From: JAJISG01 sp964347345
GTDB taxonomy: Archaea; Thermoplasmatota; Thermoplasmata; RBG-16-68-12; JAJISG01
Length of the DNA stretch: 11,953 bases
Assembly (NCBI GenBank): GCA_964347345.1
Contig: CAYFYB010000040.1
Span: forward strand, 1-11,953
Direction: 5' to 3'
Position 1 is the stretch's first letter, and each line of letters starts with the position of its first letter. Below, piece by piece: positions 1-5,713 of the stretch. A model generated the notes under the pieces. That model saw only the letters and a program-made list of their open reading frames with translations, did not search any database and was not told the DNA's origin. A program made the translations under genes and the position numbers.

Positions 1-38
1 CTCCCCACGGTTACGGTGGCCTTTTGGGCGGAGCTAAC

Positions 39-46
39 TTTATTGG
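39..46 (+). promoter_or_regulatory. TATA-like box of tRNA-Leu
   Basis: A T-rich element (CTTTATTG) lies about 27 nt upstream of the mature 5' end of the tRNA. This is the expected distance for an archaeal TBP site, and the flanking sequence is GC-rich. The match to a consensus TATA box is only partial. Confidence 0.5.
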
Positions 47-70
47 GGAAGCCAACTTCATGAGCAGAGT

Positions 71-155
71 GCGAGGGTAGCCAAGCCAGGTCAAAGGCGG
101 CAGACTCAAGATCTGCTCCCATAGGGGTTCCCAGGTTCGAATCCTGGCCCTCGCA
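71..155 (+). tRNA. tRNA-Leu (anticodon CAA)
   Basis: A complete class II tRNA cloverleaf. The acceptor GCGAGGG (71-77) pairs with CCCTCGC (148-154) and the discriminator is A155. The anticodon stem GCAGA/TCTGC (100-104/112-116) encloses the loop CTCAAGA, so the anticodon is CAA (107-109), which reads UUG leucine codons. A variable arm with a CCC/GGG stem lies at about 118-126. The T arm CCAGG/CCTGG (131-135/143-147) carries the loop TTCGAAT. The long variable arm agrees with leucine identity. No intron is present and the 3' CCA is not encoded, which is common in archaea. It appears to be transcribed alone. Confidence 0.96.
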
Positions 156-179
156 TGGACATGCCGTCTCTGGCCTGGC

Positions 180-209
180 AGGACAGAAGGTTGGAGCCCT
201 GGCTGTCCT
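180..209. other. Short inverted repeat downstream of tRNA-Leu
   Basis: AGGACAG (180-186) and CTGTCCT (203-209) can form a 7-bp hairpin with a 16-nt loop. It lies between the tRNA and the small membrane ORF. No T-run follows, so it is not a standard terminator. The rest of 156-262 shows no gene and no strong TATA box. The hairpin could be chance in GC-rich sequence. Confidence 0.25.
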
Positions 210-262
210 AGGAAGAGAACAAATCAGGGACAAGGAGGGGTCTTTACAGACGATACGGTTAA

Positions 263-517
263 GTGGCTGAACCGCGTTCCAGGTGCGGGTTGGGGAGGAT
301 GCTAGGACCGCGCTCCTTCACGAGGGATTGGGGAATCTGGGGTTGGATATGGGCCCTGGGATGGTTCGGCTTCATCCTTGGGCTGTTGCTCGTGCCAGAT
401 GCCTTGAAGGGGCATACTTCCTCTCTGGTCCTCCTGATGCCTGCCATCGGCGCCCTCCTGATGCTCACTTCTTCGCGGAAGGTCCTGGTGGGGGAGAACC
501 GGGAAAGGAATATCTAG
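263..517 (+). CDS. Small predicted two-helix membrane protein
   Basis: I do not recognise a family for this 84-residue ORF. It contains two hydrophobic stretches separated by a short loop. The first is tryptophan-rich (about residues 24-44, running through GWIWALGWFGFILGLLLV). The second is about residues 54-68 (LVLLMPAIGALLML). A charged tail ending in RERNI follows. That membrane-hairpin pattern is unlikely by chance and is much more protein-like than the overlapping frames. The start is uncertain. GTG at 263 gives 84 residues; ATG at 299 gives 72 residues and removes an arginine-rich leader. Neither has a well-spaced ribosome binding site, and only a weak TATA-like TCTTTACAG lies at 241-249. 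It ends 29 nt before the winged-helix gene, so the two could share a transcript. Confidence 0.55.
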   Translation: MAEPRSRCGLGRMLGPRSFTRDWGIWGWIWALGWFGFILGLLLVPDALKGHTSSLVLLMPAIGALLMLTSSRKVLVGENRERNI

Positions 518-546
518 GGTGGAGCATTCATATCTCTGAGGATTCC

Positions 547-1014
547 ATGGCCTTTGAGATTACAGTGGTCAGCAATGTGCCACTGACCCCCCTCAAAGAC
601 CCCCGGGAGGTCGCCCTTACTTTCCTGCAGCAGATTGGCTACCTGCCCCGGGGGGTCGAGGGCACGGGGGTCGCAAGGGAGCTGATGGACGGCATACCAT
701 ACAGGCTCTTTGTCAGCCTCCTGAGGAGTAAGGATCGAGGGCGGACGGTGGAGCAGATGGCTGCCAGCCTGAAGACGACGAAGGCCACCGTTTACAGGCA
801 CGTAAACAAGCTCAAGTCCCTGGACATTCTGGAGGAGGTGGAGGTCCCGGCGCCTGGTGGTTCCCGGAAGGGCTACAGGGTCCGGTATGGCAACCTTGCG
901 AAGGCCTGGAACTTCGTGGAGGCCCATGTCCAGGTCGCCATGGAACACTACAGGGAGACCGTCGAGCACCTCCAGGGCCTTGTGGAGGGGGGACGTCTAC
1001 ATGCCGAGGGCTGA
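547..1014 (+). CDS. Winged helix-turn-helix transcriptional regulator
   Basis: A 155-residue cytoplasmic DNA-binding protein. Residues about 50-62 form a helix (YRLFVSLLRS). A helix-turn-helix follows at about 66-93, with recognition helix TTKATVYRHVNKLKSLDIL, and then a wing with PAPGGSRKGYRV at about 101-112. This is typical of archaeal wHTH regulators of the ArsR/TrmB type. The C-terminal helix (about 116-147) could mediate dimerisation. The N-terminal 45 residues have no recognisable ligand domain. I chose ATG 547 because GAGG lies 5 nt upstream, although the frame stays open to 283; that upstream part reads as a shadow of the small membrane ORF. The 3' end overlaps the next gene by 14 nt, so the two are probably cotranslated. 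The target is unknown; autoregulation or control of the neighbour is inference only. Confidence 0.8.
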   Translation: MAFEITVVSNVPLTPLKDPREVALTFLQQIGYLPRGVEGTGVARELMDGIPYRLFVSLLRSKDRGRTVEQMAASLKTTKATVYRHVNKLKSLDILEEVEVPAPGGSRKGYRVRYGNLAKAWNFVEAHVQVAMEHYRETVEHLQGLVEGGRLHAEG

Positions 1015-1282
1015 GGACAGGGTTTTCGTGCTTACCAAGGGCTCCAAATACAGGGTGACCTCCGCTGAATCCAGGGAGAAGCCCATGGTGACTCTGGGGG
1101 ATTTCAAGGGATACACCTCTGTGGGCCCCGATGAGGCGCTGGTGATGGAGCTGGACGAGAGCCATGGGGAACTCGCCGGGAAGCTCCGTATCATCCCTCT
1201 GCACATGGTCCTGGCCATCGACGTCATCGAGGCCGTGGAGGAGAAGGAGGCGGCGAAGGAGCCGGAGAAGATGTACGGCTGA
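1001..1282 (+). CDS. Small beta-rich protein, possible Sm-like fold
   Basis: A 93-residue protein starting inside the 3' end of the wHTH gene. A strong purine-rich site (GGAGGGGGG, 983-991) lies about 9 nt before ATG 1001, which fixes the start and suggests translational coupling. The sequence alternates hydrophobic residues as beta strands do: VFVLTKGSKYRV, then GDFKGYTSVGPDEALVMEL, then KLRIIPLHMVLAIDVIEAV. The tail (79-93) is charged and probably disordered. The middle resembles an Sm1 motif (G-x-x-x-G-Y followed by a strand) and residues 61-77 resemble an Sm2-type pair of strands. This is pattern-level similarity, not a confident family call. If correct, the protein would be an RNA-binding ring subunit. 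It ends 4 nt from the convergent htpX stop. Confidence 0.7.
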   Translation: MPRAEDRVFVLTKGSKYRVTSAESREKPMVTLGDFKGYTSVGPDEALVMELDESHGELAGKLRIIPLHMVLAIDVIEAVEEKEAAKEPEKMYG

Positions 1283-1286
1283 GCGG

Positions 1287-2921
1287 CTAGAGAATGAATC
1301 CCCCCGCCACCGCCGTGATAAACGCGCCTATGATGAGGACCAGGACGGAAAGAGCCAGTTTCAATGGCGCGGTATAGGTCTTGATCCTCTTCCCGTTGTA
1401 GCGCATCCTGTAGATCTCCACATATGGTATGACCCGTCTTCTGTACCATCCCTCCACCTCAACCTCCTTCCCGACCTTCTCCCGGGTCGCAAATATGCCC
1501 ACGAGGAGATCGATGAACCTCGAGACCTGGTGGTAGTCGAGGAGCATGAGGCCCGTCCCGTCATCCAGTTTCAGGTCCTCTGAGAAGAAGAGGCCTGGCT
1601 GTCCCCTGCCAATGATGGTGCCTCTCAGGGTAGTCCCGCGCCCCTTCACCGGGCTTGCCTTCGGATCCTCCAGCAGGCTGCCCACCTTGTCCTCCACAAA
1701 CCTCTTCGGATACCTGTAGAGACGGAGGTAGAGGCTGAGGGTGAGACCCAGAGTCAGGAGGAATAGGCCCACCGCGAGAAGGACGTTGTTCAGATAATAG
1801 AAACCCAGGAAGCCCACGGGGAAGGCCAGGAGCCACGATGACCGGGCCACAATGTCCTTCAAGAAATCGTCCCAGTAGCTCTCCGTCTTCTGGAGGTCGA
1901 AGGTGATGTATGGGAACAGTCCCATCTCCTCCGCCTGCTCGCCGAGGGCCGCCACCCTCTTGGCGGTGAGGGGGTGGGTCATGCCCAGCTCCAGGAAGAA
2001 TGCCCAGGGGTTCCAAAGGTCCCAGGCCATCACCTTCTTGATCCTTTCCTTGCTCACGCGCCCCATTCTGTCTGCGGACATGGCGGCCATTGCCCGGGCC
2101 GACTTGGAGTTAGATATCATGAGAGTACTCTCGTAGCGGTAGTGCTTCTTCTCCGATTCCTCCCCCCTTCCCTCCTTAGCAAGTCCGTAGGCGATGGTCA
2201 GGAGGGCCCTTGAAAGGGCATTGGGGTCCTTCGTGGTATTGGCAGAGAAGGAGTCCGCGTAGTACTCCCGAAACCTCCCGACCATGAGGGCGATAAGGTT
2301 GCTCACCAGATACGCCACGAAGGAGAAGGCCGCAACGGCCAGTATGGCAATGGCGACGTTTCCCCTTCCCTTGTCCCCGCCCTTCATGAACCGGATGCTG
2401 TAGAGGGAGCCCCTGAATATGACGTAGAGGAGAAGAGGGACGGCGGCGACGATGGTCATCACGACGAAATCGTTGTTGGATATGTGCCCGAGTTCATGGC
2501 CGAGGACGGCCCTCCGTTCGTCAGCGTCACAGTACTTGAATATGCCACGGGTGAGGACCACATGCGCCTTTCGGCGAGTCCATCCGAAGGCGAAGGCGTT
2601 GGGATTATTATCCTCGATGATGCCGAACTTCGGTGTCGGGATTCCCCTCTCCTGGCACGTCCTCTCCATGAAGGCAGCCAGGTCGGGATCCACCTCTTCC
2701 GGCTCTCTCCACTCAATGCTGTATATGAATTTTATGATGAGGGGCGAGATGGCCCACTGCAGGAGGACAACGAAGAGGGCGATGGCGACGGGAATGAGCA
2801 CCACCAGAATGCCCGTGAGATAGCCCTGGAGCATCAGCCAGTAGGCAAGGGCCATGAGGAGGGCGAAGAGGAGGCCGAAGAGGGAGAAGATCGCCAGGGC
2901 CATGCGGGTCTTCAGACCCAT
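1287..2921 (-). CDS. htpX: HtpX-like M48 membrane zinc metalloprotease with C-terminal extension
   Basis: A 544-residue integral membrane protease of family M48, whose members degrade damaged membrane proteins. Two N-terminal membrane segments (about 7-30 and 35-58) precede the catalytic domain. It has the HELGH zinc site (142-146), two further membrane helices (about 152-170 and 187-214), the third zinc-ligand region EYYAD (219-223) and the downstream THPLTAKRVAAL motif (315-326). HtpX proteins are usually about 290 residues. Here roughly 200 extra residues follow: two membrane helices (about 362-398), a soluble beta-rich domain (about 405-512) and a final helix (about 518-541). ATG 2921 has no Shine-Dalgarno but lies about 27 nt from a T-rich TATA-like element, so the mRNA may be leaderless. 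The 3' end faces the 93-residue gene 4 nt away. The catalytic set is intact; the role of the extension is unknown. Confidence 0.93.
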   Translation of the reverse strand: MGLKTRMALAIFSLFGLLFALLMALAYWLMLQGYLTGILVVLIPVAIALFVVLLQWAISPLIIKFIYSIEWREPEEVDPDLAAFMERTCQERGIPTPKFGIIEDNNPNAFAFGWTRRKAHVVLTRGIFKYCDADERRAVLGHELGHISNNDFVVMTIVAAVPLLLYVIFRGSLYSIRFMKGGDKGRGNVAIAILAVAAFSFVAYLVSNLIALMVGRFREYYADSFSANTTKDPNALSRALLTIAYGLAKEGRGEESEKKHYRYESTLMISNSKSARAMAAMSADRMGRVSKERIKKVMAWDLWNPWAFFLELGMTHPLTAKRVAALGEQAEEMGLFPYITFDLQKTESYWDDFLKDIVARSSWLLAFPVGFLGFYYLNNVLLAVGLFLLTLGLTLSLYLRLYRYPKRFVEDKVGSLLEDPKASPVKGRGTTLRGTIIGRGQPGLFFSEDLKLDDGTGLMLLDYHQVSRFIDLLVGIFATREKVGKEVEVEGWYRRRVIPYVEIYRMRYNGKRIKTYTAPLKLALSVLVLIIGAFITAVAGGFIL

Positions 2922-2942
2922 GACTCTGTAATGGAGCGAGGT

Positions 2943-2952
2943 GAGAAAAAGC
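2943..2952 (-). promoter_or_regulatory. TATA-like element of htpX
   Basis: On the minus strand this reads GCTTTTTCTC, centred about 27 nt from the htpX ATG. No ribosome binding site lies between them. Together these suggest a leaderless transcript, although cotranscription from the gene upstream (41 bp away) is also possible. Confidence 0.4.
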
Positions 2953-2961
2953 TTCCTTGAC

Positions 2962-3339
2962 CTAGAAGCAAGGGTCGAAGTTCATCTTGAGGGCGGGAAA
3001 TATGTCTTCGGACTCCTCCTTGAACCTCTTGATCTCCTGCATCATGTCTCTGTACGTCTCCTCCTCGCGTAGGGCGATATCCTTCAGGGCGGCCCTCATC
3101 TCCTCGAAGTCCTCGTCGGCAGTTGCCGCCCTGAGCCGAGATCTCGCCTCGATGATCTTCGATTGCAGCTCCACGAGGGAGGACACGACACCGGGGTCAA
3201 CGAGGAAGCCCATAGCGCTCCAGGTCTGCAAGAAGAGGACGAAGGTGTTGATCTCCCTGGCCAACATTCGGAGCCAGTTTGCGGCCTCTTGGCCGGTTTC
3301 CGGAAGGAAAGTGTCGCTACCCGAGGCTTTGTCCGTCAT
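2962..3339 (-). CDS. Small helical, probably coiled-coil protein of unknown function
   Basis: A 125-residue protein without a family I recognise. After a short polar N terminus it is almost entirely helical. Heptad-like charged stretches run from about residue 58 to 112 (for example VELQSKIIEARSRLRAA and DIALREEETYRDMMQEIKRFKEE), which suggests a coiled coil or helical bundle. It has no signal peptide or membrane segment. The start at ATG 3339 is supported by AGGGAGG four bases upstream; the frame stays open further but runs into the elp3 gene. It lies 41 bp upstream of htpX on the same strand and diverges from elp3. A role with the protease is conceivable from position only. Confidence 0.75.
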   Translation of the reverse strand: MTDKASGSDTFLPETGQEAANWLRMLAREINTFVLFLQTWSAMGFLVDPGVVSSLVELQSKIIEARSRLRAATADEDFEEMRAALKDIALREEETYRDMMQEIKRFKEESEDIFPALKMNFDPCF

Positions 3340-3368
3340 CCAACCTCCCTGGCACAGGCTCTGAGTCG

Positions 3369-3380
3369 CTATAACCTTAA
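3369..3380 (-). promoter_or_regulatory. TATA-like region for the small helical gene
   Basis: On the minus strand the region contains TTAAGG followed by TTATAGC, some 30-40 nt upstream of ATG 3339. A start site near 3345-3352 would leave a short leader carrying the AGGGAGG site. It lies within about 15 bp of the divergent elp3 TATA element. Confidence 0.4.
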
Positions 3381-3383
3381 CTC

Positions 3384-3389
3384 TTTTAT
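3384..3389 (+). promoter_or_regulatory. TATA box of elp3
   Basis: TTTTAT, flanked by C on both sides, is centred 28-29 nt before the elp3 ATG. That places the transcription start at or within a few bases of the start codon, so the elp3 mRNA is likely leaderless or nearly so. Confidence 0.55.
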
Positions 3390-3414
3390 CGGCGCCCGGA
3401 CCTTCCCTGAGGTA

Positions 3415-4944
3415 ATGGATCCGCTTGCGGAGCTGGCTGACAGGGTCCTGGCCGGCGAGATTGCGGATGGTGGCGAGCTGCATCGAGCCAAGCTTGAGCT
3501 CTGCAGGCAGCACAGACTGGATCGGGTTCCCAGCAACCACGAGGTTCTTGAATACGTCCCCGACAAGTGGAGGGACTCCTTCAGACTCCTACAGAAGAAG
3601 CCCGTCAGGACCGCCTCTGGAGTGGCTGTTGTCTCAGTCATGACGTCCCCTGCGCGTTGCCCCCATGGCAGGTGTATCTACTGCCCGGGAGGCGTGGACT
3701 GGGGCACGCCCCAGGCTTACACGGGGGTGGAGCCCGCGGCCATGAGGGCGGCCCAGCATCAGTACGATCCCAAGGCTCAGACGGAGGCCCGCCTGAGACA
3801 GCTCCGAGAGATTGGCCACGCCACGGACAAGGTGGATTTCATCATTATAGGTGGGACTTTCACCTCCAGGGCCAGAGAATACCGGACAGCCTTCGTGAAG
3901 GGCTGCCTCGACGCCCTCAACGACATGGAGGCCGCCACTTTGGAGGAGGCCCACCGGATCAACGAGACGGCAAGGCATCGATGCATCGGACTCACCATCG
4001 AGACCAAGCCGGACTTCTTCCTGGGGGAGGAGGTGGAGCATAGCCTGCAGCTCGGGGTTACGAGAGTGGAACTGGGCGTCCAGAGCCTCTACGATGACGT
4101 GCTCAGGCTAGTCAACCGCGGACACGGGGTTCGCGAGGTTCTGGAGGCCACCCACCGGGCCAAGGACGCGGGCCTGAAGGTGGGCTACCACATGATGCCT
4201 GGACTGCCGGGCTCCAGCATCGAACGGGACCTCCGCTCCTTCCGAGAGCTCTTCGATAACCCCGCCTACAGGCCCGACATGCTGAAGATTTACCCCGCCC
4301 TGGTGATAGAGGGGACGGGTCTGCACAAGCTCTGGGTCAGGGGCGAGTACAAGGAGATGGGAACCGAGGAAGCCGTCAGCTTGCTGGCGGAGGCGAAGAG
4401 GTACGTGCCTCCCTACGTGAGGATCTTGAGGATTCAGAGAGAGATACCAGCGTGGGAGATTGAGGCTGGGGTCAAGAAGGGCCACCTCCGGCAGCTCGTA
4501 AGAAAGCGGATGGAGGAGCAGGGATACAAGTGCCGTTGCATCAGATGCAGGGAAGCGGGGCTGCGGCGGGTGCCAGTGAATCCAGAGGCCATCGAGATGG
4601 GAACGCTGCCATACGAGGCTTCCGACGGCACGGAATACTTCATCAGCTTCGAGGATTTCGAGAAGGAGGTCCTCATAGGCTATGCGCGGCTGCGGTTGTG
4701 TTCGACGGGTGCCTTCCTGCGGGAGCTGAAGGTTTTCGGAAGGATGGTCCCCTTCCAGAAGGAGCCAGGGAGGCGTTGGCAGCACAGGGGCTTCGGTAAG
4801 GCTCTCATGGCGGAGAGCGAAGGCCTTGCGTCAGAGAACGGTTACGAAGAACTCAGGGTAACCAGCGGCGTTGGGGCCAGAGGCTACTACAGGAAGCTTG
4901 GATATGAGCTCAGAGGGCCCTACATGGCAAAACCCGTCACTTAG
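3415..4944 (+). CDS. elp3: Elp3 tRNA uridine(34) acetyltransferase (radical SAM plus GNAT)
   Basis: A 509-residue archaeal Elp3, the enzyme that builds the carboxymethyl-type modification on wobble uridine 34 from acetyl-CoA. The radical SAM cluster motif CPHGRCIYC has cysteines 82, 87 and 90 and is followed by PGG. The TIM-barrel segment includes DFIIIGGTFTSR, TIETKPD and VELGVQS. A cysteine-rich segment (CRCIRCREAG) precedes the GNAT domain, which occupies about the last 90 residues and includes WQHRGFGKAL (455-464), VTSGVGARGYYRKLGYE and the terminal GPYM. Both catalytic halves look intact. ATG 3415 is chosen because it agrees with the TATA position; upstream in-frame sequence would overlap the divergent gene. 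The last 8 bases overlap the end of the convergent asparagine-synthetase-like gene. Archaeal Elp3 is known to act without the other Elongator subunits, and none is seen here. Confidence 0.97.
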   Translation: MDPLAELADRVLAGEIADGGELHRAKLELCRQHRLDRVPSNHEVLEYVPDKWRDSFRLLQKKPVRTASGVAVVSVMTSPARCPHGRCIYCPGGVDWGTPQAYTGVEPAAMRAAQHQYDPKAQTEARLRQLREIGHATDKVDFIIIGGTFTSRAREYRTAFVKGCLDALNDMEAATLEEAHRINETARHRCIGLTIETKPDFFLGEEVEHSLQLGVTRVELGVQSLYDDVLRLVNRGHGVREVLEATHRAKDAGLKVGYHMMPGLPGSSIERDLRSFRELFDNPAYRPDMLKIYPALVIEGTGLHKLWVRGEYKEMGTEEAVSLLAEAKRYVPPYVRILRIQREIPAWEIEAGVKKGHLRQLVRKRMEEQGYKCRCIRCREAGLRRVPVNPEAIEMGTLPYEASDGTEYFISFEDFEKEVLIGYARLRLCSTGAFLRELKVFGRMVPFQKEPGRRWQHRGFGKALMAESEGLASENGYEELRVTSGVGARGYYRKLGYELRGPYMAKPVT

Positions 4945-5713
4945 CCCTTCCCAGGTCTAGGATGAAGTCCCCGAGCCCCTTTCCCTCCGACTTTGCCATG
5001 GCTTTAAGAGCCTTCATCACCCCGGAGCCGTACTGAACGGCCCTCTTCGGCCGCTCCACAAGGCTCGCCGGCAGGCCCAGCATTTCCGCAACCTTCCTCA
5101 GTACCTCCTTTCTGCTCTCGCCCCTCCTAACCTGTGGCGGAAGGCTAAGGGCGGTGGAGATGACTTTAGCGTGGCAGTAGGGGACCCTCAGTTCCTTGCC
5201 CTGGATCCGTGCCATCTTGTCCTCCCGAGGGAGCGTCGCCGTAAGGAGGCGCTGCAGGTCAACGTCCATCGCTCTCCGAAGGGACTCCACCTCCATGTCC
5301 ATGTACCGGGCGTAGCCGCCAAAGAGTTCATCTGCACCCTGTCCCGAGAGGATCACCCTCTCCGCACACTTTCTCATAAGGATCCACAGCGGGAGCTCGA
5401 AGGAGAAGGACACCGGGTCCAGTGAGGGAAATCGTTCGATGAGGGCCTTCGCATCCCGCAAGAGAGCTCTGTCGTTCAAGCGAATGGGTCTCCAAGAAAG
5501 GTCTAGAGCTTCGGAGGCCTCCTGGGCGTTTCTCAGGTCCTGAGTGGATGGGTAACCGACGGTGTACGTGTGAACTTCCGCCGATTCGCGGGCAAGGACA
5601 GCGATTATGCTGCTGTCAAGCCCGCCTGAGAAGGCTAAAGCAACGACTTGCTCCCGCACACACGCCCCCTGGACGGCCTCCTTCAGGGGCCCAAGGATGG
5701 TTTCAGGCCTCAA
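4937..5713 (-). CDS. Stand-alone asparagine-synthetase-type ATP pyrophosphatase
   Basis: A 258-residue protein equivalent to the C-terminal synthetase half of AsnB. It has the PP-loop SGGLDSS (29-35), the conserved GQGADELFGG (124-133), the REDKMAR...ELRVPY region (about 163-179) and RPKRAVQYGSG (221-231). The N-terminal glutaminase domain of AsnB (about 200 residues with a catalytic Cys2) is absent, and no separate glutaminase lies nearby. By family knowledge it should adenylate a carboxylate or carbonyl and transfer nitrogen, but the substrate cannot be read from sequence. The start is TTG 5713, which overlaps the glyS TGA in a TTGA arrangement with AGGAGGGGG just upstream, so translation is probably coupled to glyS. 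It is last in its operon and overlaps the elp3 end by 8 nt. It could use free ammonia. Confidence 0.88.
   Translation of the reverse strand: MRPETILGPLKEAVQGACVREQVVALAFSGGLDSSIIAVLARESAEVHTYTVGYPSTQDLRNAQEASEALDLSWRPIRLNDRALLRDAKALIERFPSLDPVSFSFELPLWILMRKCAERVILSGQGADELFGGYARYMDMEVESLRRAMDVDLQRLLTATLPREDKMARIQGKELRVPYCHAKVISTALSLPPQVRRGESRKEVLRKVAEMLGLPASLVERPKRAVQYGSGVMKALKAMAKSEGKGLGDFILDLGRAK

Noticed and set aside
1..63. End of a protein gene at the left edge
   Set aside because: Two plus-strand frames reach stops (at 61-63, and at 76-78 inside the tRNA), but neither gives a recognisable C terminus in about 20 codons, and the region holds the tRNA promoter.
283..546. Upstream extension of the wHTH protein to a 243-residue product
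   Set aside because: The extra 88 residues are rich in G, P, R and H with no domain, and they overlap a frame that reads as a membrane hairpin. ATG 547 has a well-placed ribosome binding site.
3340..3540. N-terminal extension of the 125-residue helical protein to 192 residues
   Set aside because: It would run through the promoter gap into the divergent elp3 coding region. ATG 3339 has AGGGAGG four bases upstream.
4108..4785. Long open frame antisense to elp3 (225 residues)
   Set aside because: It lies opposite conserved Elp3 sequence, has no start context and reads as a GC-driven shadow without a recognisable domain.
4945..4990. Terminator between the convergent elp3 and AsnB-like genes
   Set aside because: The coding regions overlap by 8 bp and I see no T-run or convincing hairpin on either strand.
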